Part shown: piece by piece, positions 58,606 through 64,000 of the stretch
Numbering within the stretch: position 1 is the first letter of the stretch
Layout: the number at the start of each line of letters is the position of its first letter
Assembly: GCA_023374025.1 (NCBI GenBank)
Contig: SIJG01000008.1
Location: forward strand, 2,698,557 to 2,762,556
Reading direction: 5' to 3'
Origin: Heterodera schachtii
Taxonomy: Eukaryota; Nematoda; Chromadorea; Rhabditida; Heteroderidae
Length of the DNA stretch: 64,000 nt
Notes under the pieces: generated by a model
The model's database searches: none
What the model was told of the DNA's origin: nothing
The model's input: the letters and a program-made list of their open reading frames with translations, nothing else
Translations under genes and position numbers: made by a program

Positions 58606-61600
58606 TCATTGTTTGCTGCTGAGAATGTATTCGTCCTCCTCAGTGTTGTTGTTGTTCACAATTTGATGCAATTTCTGCTGTGAGTCGGCCGATGCAATTG
58701 AAGAGGGAGGCCTTGAAAATTAAGAAAAGTTAAAATTTTTATTAATTTAGCGTTTTTTAACTGTCCATCAGTTTAAAATGTTGGTTGCCGTTAAAGCCGG
58801 GATTTTAAAAAAACCCGAAGATTTTGGGATTGAGAATCAGGTCGAGATAGGGTTACGGTATTCAAATCCCAGTTTTGCCGTGATGCTCGGGGACCCACAT
58901 GAGGATTTTCACAGGGCCTACTGGTTTGGATTTTTTTATTTTCTAAAATCTTGTGATCATGATCCCGGAAAATCTCGACTTGGTCTTGCTTTTAGAAGTG
59001 TGTATTCAAACAAAACAAAAAAAATCTTTCTCCCTCTTCTCAGCTCGAGAATTTCTCAGGTTTTCGTTCAGGTCCCAATCTCTTTTTGTTTTTTTTATTA
59101 GGATTTTTTCATAAATTTCAATTCGCGAAAAACATTTTGTCAAATTAAAGAATAAACAAAATCGCGCACAATGAACATGGATTTAAGAAAAAAAAAAAAG
59201 ACAATTATATTAGTTAACACACCTGCTGGATGGATGTCGAATGCTCGTCCGACTGTCCCGTTTTGGTCCAACGGAGCCGCCACATTCTTGGATTGTTTCA
59301 AACTGGAAAAATTACAATTTATTAGCACTAATGAACTAATCAAGCGTTTCATAATTTACCCCCATCCGCATAAAAAAAAATGAAAATTTTAAATTAAAAA
59401 AATATATATAGGGCTTGGGGGTTTGGGATTACGGTAATCAGAATTGTCATGGGTCGTGAAAATGTCGGGTCGGGATTCAGGTCGAGACAGCCAGAAAAGT
59501 CGGCATTCGGGATGAGAAAAATTTCAGGCCGGCGCCGGGATTTGAGGGGACGAGAAAAAAGAGTCGGGCTTTCGGGATTTAGGCGGCACAACCCTAGCAG
59601 GACAAGTTTTTTTTTTCTCGGCATAAAGCCAACAAAACGCACGGTGCTTCCGCTGCCGCTTCGCTGCGACCGCATGGACAGACTGTCGCGGTCCGAGCGT
59701 GCAGTGACCGCGTCAATTTTTTCACGTTCCGCCGGTGCGATGAAGCATTGGACTTCTTGCAGCGGAAAATCGGACCTGAAAAAGCGCAAAATTCGTTGAA
59801 AAAAAATTATGAAAAAATCCAGGGAGGCATCCCTTTTCAAAAAAAAAAAATAAAACTAATTTTTCCAAGAAAAAATTACAAAAAATTTATTTGAAAATTT
59901 TTTTTATGAGATTGATAAAATTTAATACACTGTATTTTTTTTATGATTCTTTCAATTATTTCTATCAAAAATTATAAAACTAATTTTTCCAAGAAAAAAG
60001 TGCAAAAATTTATTTGAAATTTTTTTTTATGAGATTGATAAAATTTAATACACTGTATTTTTTTGTGGGAAAAAATCGGGGGGGGGGGGGGGGGGGATAT
60101 GTAAAAAAAAAATATATTTCCCAAGAAAAAACTCTCAGAAATTTTTTTTACTCGAAAAAAAAAATCTGATACAGTATTTTCAAGATTTTTCACTATTTCC
60201 TGTAAAAAATTCTTAAATAATCTTACAAATAATGGCCTCAAGAATCAAGACTAGAGAAACATTTGTCGAGAGTATGCCCATTTCGACCTCTTTTTCTGCC
60301 GTCTTTGCATTCGACTATTGTTGTTGTTGTTGTTGTTCTTCTGCAGTTGTTGCTGTTGCTGCTTCAACTCCTGTTGCTGCTGCTGTATGGAGCGAATGAA
60401 CGACTCGGAGGGGCGCAACTTTTGTTGTTGTTGTTGTTGTTGCTGCGGTTGTTGACAAATTGTCGGAAAATGATCCTGAATATAATGTCAAAAAATCGTT
60501 GAATCAATTCGGCTGGCTATAATTTAGATGGTTTGTCCATTCTAGTATTGGGGACAAATCGCCATGCTATGTCGGCATTTTGTCCCATTCATGAGGACAA
60601 TTTGTACAAAACTTTTGCTGTATCGATATTTTGTGCAACAATGGGCCCGACAAATGGCCGAAAACCTATGCTATGTCGTCGGCACTTTGACCCTTCTTGA
60701 ATACCCAAAATCAATGCTGTGTCGATACTTTGTCATAACTTGTGGACAAATTGCCCAAAACTTTTGCTGAATTCGGCACTTTGTCCCACCACCCAATTAG
60801 AGACATTTCGTCAACAAATTTTACCTGTGATGTCCAGCGAGTGCCATTTGTGCCAGCTCTGTCGGCTGCCTGTTGATCTGCAACAGTCATGCCGGTCCAT
60901 GCCCGATGGTGATGCCGTTGTTGTTGTTGTTGCGGCTGTTGCTGGTGCGGTTGGTGCCGGCTTCCGCCAGTGCCAACGCTGCGGTCAAACGCGGCACCAA
61001 TGCTGGCGCTTGTTCGGCTCGTGGTCAACGGCGTACTTTTCGCCTGCTGCAGTTGGTGCAACGTGGCCAACTGTTGCTGCTGTTGGTGATGGTTGTGGTG
61101 TTGCTGACTGTTGTTGTTGTTGTTGTTGTTGTTGTGCTCATCACAGCTTGACGTCCGCGCTCTGTCATTTTGCAAAATAATTTTTGATTTTCGGAATTAA
61201 GTATTGATCATTTAACGGAGAAATTCAAATTTCTTAGTTTTAAATTGAAAAAAAAATTCTTCTAAACTAAAGATTCTTTAAGGGAATCATAAAGTCGATC
61301 CAAAATAGAAATTTTTAACAAATCCATCCCTAATCTAGCCATTTCAATCACATTTAGGGGGGTATTGTTTGTTTTATATGAAAAATTTTGGTGAGGGGGG
61401 AACGAAGTGCACCTGCACCCTGTCAAATGATCATAATCGATGCAATTAACCTTAAAACATCAATAATTGCCAAAAGCAATCAGTTCAACCCCGTCGACAA
61501 TTAGGAATTTGATCAAAAATTCAAATGCCTATTGATCAGAATTTTTTTGGCCTCCTCCACCTTGGACTGCTCCGCAGTGCATCCTCATTGACCGTGGTTG

Positions 61601-63941
61601 GCACACATTGGGCCGAATGGTGGGTGAAATTTGTCAAGAATGGCACCGGCATTGTTGCCGGTGTGGCACCACAACCTCCGCCAAATTGTTGCTGGTGCTT
61701 TTTTTGTGGCATGAATTCCAGCTCAACAAGGTCATCACTCCGAAGATGATCATCTGAGAAGTTAGTAATTTAGCTAATTTAAATTAAAAAATACAAAAAA
61801 AACTGAATTTCAAGTATTAGAACCCTGGGCCAGGGAGGGGAAGGAATTTCCGAGTCCGAAAAATTGGAATTTTGAACATTATATCGAAAATTTTTGGTGC
61901 CTAGGAATTCCGTTTCTACAATTTTTTTTTTTTTTGCGATCAAGGAATATTTCATGTGCCTTAGGAGAAGTTCAGTGACGGACATGTCGGCAACCGGTGT
62001 AAGGGGTTGGATCGAAAAAAGTTGGGAGATTCGGGATAGCCGTGGATTAAATTTTCTCAAGCATGTCCCTCCCGATCAGGTTAGCCCCCCGATCAAATTG
62101 TCCTTCAAGCGGTCTACCTCAGTTCGGCCCCGGCACGATTCGGCCCCAGCGACTTTTTGGCTATAACTTTTTTCTTTATCAACCAAATTCAACATTGTAA
62201 GTATCATTTGAAAGCTCTAAGTGACCTCTATTAGCCTGCAAAATTCTGAAAAATTTCGTTAAGGTTTAAAAAAAGTTATGGTCAGAAGAGTTCAAAAAAC
62301 CAAATTTTCAAACTTTTTTGGCCATAAATTTGTTCAAAATCGACCAATTTTTTTGAAATTTAGCAGGCTAATAGAGCATGTTAAGAGCTTTCGAATGATA
62401 CCAAGAATGTTGAATTTGGTTGACAGTGAAAAAAGTTATAGCCAAAAAGCCGCTGGGGCCGAATCGTGCTGGGGCCGAACTGAGCCGGTCCGCCTTCAAG
62501 CGATTCATGACTGATCACAAATTGATGAAGAAGACACATTTTTTTGGATCAATCATCTCCCATTCATTCACCTGAAGGCTGTTTTTTGCGCAACAATTTC
62601 TGTGTAAGCAGACTGGAACCACCACCACCAGGCAATGAAAATGCCACCGAATGACTGGAGCCAACACTGTCCGAACTGAAAATCAAATTTAAATTTAAAT
62701 AATTCATTAAAATAAAGCGGCCATCTGAGTGCTGGACGATTGAGCGCCAAACGCTTTATAGGGAGAATAAACTACTGTACTTCAATAGATCTATTTTTGT
62801 AAAATTGATATCATTCGAAACTGATCAATTTTCTCCTACTGTCGGAGCTAGATAATTTCGTGAAAAATGCAGAAATGAGCCCATGTGAGTGAGTCATTTG
62901 TGTTACGGTATCGGGCAAAAATTCTACAAAAATATGGTAAAATGGCAGCTATGAGTCAATTTTGTGCATTTTTCGCCGCGAAATGACTCACCGTTTTGAT
63001 CATTTTGGCTTTCTTAGCGACGGGGCTCAAATGCTATATATAGCCCTTTTTTTTTACCGATTTTGGTGCCCAGTGATTGAGCAGGAAGCGAATGACGAAG
63101 TGGAGCCAAGCCGATGGGACAGCCGAGTCTGGCTGCTGCTGAACAAACAGAAAAGTAAGTTCCTGCTGGTCACTCTTATCCAGTCGTGCTACTCCCACTC
63201 AAGTCTGATTAGATGCAATGACTGATCAAAAATACCTATGTGTCTGACTCATTCTTTATCATCTCTCTCCTCTCTCTCATTTTGTGCTTTCTCTCTCTCT
63301 CTCTCTCACTCCTCTCTGCTCTCTCTATCTGCTCTCTCTCTTTCTCTCATCACATTGTTAATGATTAGTCACTTTATTTCTCTGCCTGATCAATGTTTTG
63401 CGTGTCGCCCCCCCCCCCCCCCCCCCCTCCCTCTCTCTCTCTCTCTCTATTGCCCCCTCCCCCTCTCTGACACATTGCTGATCGTTAAAATGGCGGATGA
63501 TCGATCAATCAGCTTTTTTTTATCCTTTCTCTCTTCCTATCGCATCCTCTGATCACTTTCTTTCCTCTTTCCCCCTCCCTTCCATCTCGAGCTTCTCTCT
63601 TTCTCTGATCACACATACTAATGTAATAGACAGCATTCGATCGATCGGTTTCACTTCCACCTTTCTATTATGACTCACTCCGATCCCCGCCCCACCTGTT
63701 GTGCAGCTGATCAGCCGGCGTCGTGGACAGATCAGCATGTACTGAACCGGCCAACGAGGAAGTGCACGAGCGTGCCGAGTCCGCCGAGTTGTGCAACTGG
63801 CGTTGATGAGGATGATGATCAGCAGAGGTGTTGGTGGTGGCACCAATTGGTTGTTGTTGTTGCTGATGGTGGTGGTGTGCCGAACTGCTGGCGCCGCTGC
63901 CGGCGCTGTGATGCGTTGAGGACAGTTTACGGAACGGTTTT
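58606..63941 (-). CDS. Gln/Asn/His-rich protein, C-terminal part, eight exons visible
   Basis: Exons 63941-63696, 62675-62572, 61753-61561, 61161-60825, 60475-60288, 59775-59643, 59302-59223 and 58711-58606 join in frame through phases 2, 1, 2, 0, 2, 0 and 2 to 461 residues and TGA; the 5' part lies beyond the right edge. Low-complexity tracts dominate: HHHHQQQQQ, an Asn run with SQQHHNHH, and two or three Gln runs. More ordered blocks are SDSVGSSHSVAFSLPGGGG, LRSDDLVELEFMPQKKH, SDFPLQEVQCFIAPAEREK with RDSLSMRSQRSGSGST, and the C-terminus NTEEDEYILSSKQ. Ser- and basic-rich spacing suggests a phosphorylated cytoplasmic tail or scaffold; I do not recognise the protein. The donor GTCGAA of the 60475-60288 exon was chosen because it restores frame. 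Confidence 0.75.
60540..60800. repeat. short tandem repeat in an intron of the Gln-rich gene
   Basis: Three to four degenerate units of about 60-80 bp with GCTATGTCGGCATTTTGTCC-like and CAAAACTTTTGCTG blocks. Confidence 0.6.
62110..62492. mobile_element. 383-bp CGG-ended palindromic hAT-like MITE
   Basis: Ends CGGTCTACCTCAGTTCGGCC and (reversed) CGGACCGGCTCAGTTCGGCC, flanked by CCTTCAAG on both sides. The best-preserved member of the family first seen at 1808; sits in an intron of the Gln-rich gene. Confidence 0.92.
63232..63620. repeat. CT microsatellite tract
   Basis: Long (CT)n, C-run and TCTCTC stretches inside the first visible intron of the Gln-rich gene. No coding signal. Confidence 0.7.
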
Positions 63942-64000
63942 CTGGAAAATGGGAATTCGATCAGCAGGTCCATTAGGTTGAAAATTTTGTTTAAATTTTG

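Noticed and set aside
60263..60502. Leu-rich plus-strand frame (LLLLLL)
   Set aside because: Antisense of the polyglutamine exon at 60475-60288.

Overview
The window is nuclear DNA from a small-genome, AT-rich eukaryote with short multi-exon genes. I read it as a nematode, probably a plant-parasitic cyst nematode of the Globodera/Heterodera type. This is inference: introns are mostly short with TTTCAG-type acceptors, two genes use or appear to use GC donors, and a family of tiny secreted proteins lies downstream of arrays of the hexamer ATGCCA, the dorsal-gland (DOG) box described in Globodera effector promoters. No species was confirmed.

Layout. (1) 0.5-9.3 kb, minus strand: a complete 12-exon, 586-residue FAAH-like amidase with an N-terminal signal or anchor and an intact Lys-Ser-Ser triad; one intron is GC-AG. 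(2) 10.3-41.1 kb: a tandem family of two-exon small secreted protein genes, here SSP0 to SSP6. SSP1, SSP2, SSP3 and SSP5 are intact (86-96 aa). SSP0, SSP4 and SSP6 are broken. Every 5'-complete copy has the same order: ATGCCA-rich minisatellite, a conserved block about 660-760 bp upstream of the ATG, a TTTACAG acceptor 5-6 nt before the ATG, exon 1, a phase-1 intron, a short exon 2 and a conserved 3' flank. A pogo/Tigger-like transposon cuts SSP4. A 2.6 kb minisatellite of about 100-bp units, amplified from the end of the SSP intron, precedes SSP0 exon 2. (3) 42.2-46.6 kb, minus: a paralogue of the next gene that kept the basic N-terminus and C-terminal tail but lost the GTPase domain. (4) 47.4-54.0 kb, minus: 14-exon nucleostemin/GNL3-type circularly permuted GTPase, with a 2-nt excess in exon 3. 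(5) 54.9-56.3 kb, plus: C1orf50/DUF2452-like gene. (6) 56.5-57.9 kb: four tRNA-like Pol III units with terminators. (7) 58.6 kb to the right edge, minus: the last eight exons (461 residues) of a Gln/Asn/His-rich protein I do not recognise.

Spaces and introns are filled with non-autonomous DNA transposons. Twelve have both terminal repeats and 8-bp duplications I could read directly (ten exact, two with one mismatch), as expected of hAT-type elements. Several carry GC-rich hairpins; one retains a decayed hAT C-terminal domain.

The most interesting unit is the SSP cluster: conserved signal peptides, a rapidly changing core, a conserved last exon and tandemly amplified DOG-box arrays suggest an expanding effector family whose gland promoter elements have themselves become minisatellites. 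All coordinates, repeat boundaries and splice joins were read by hand.
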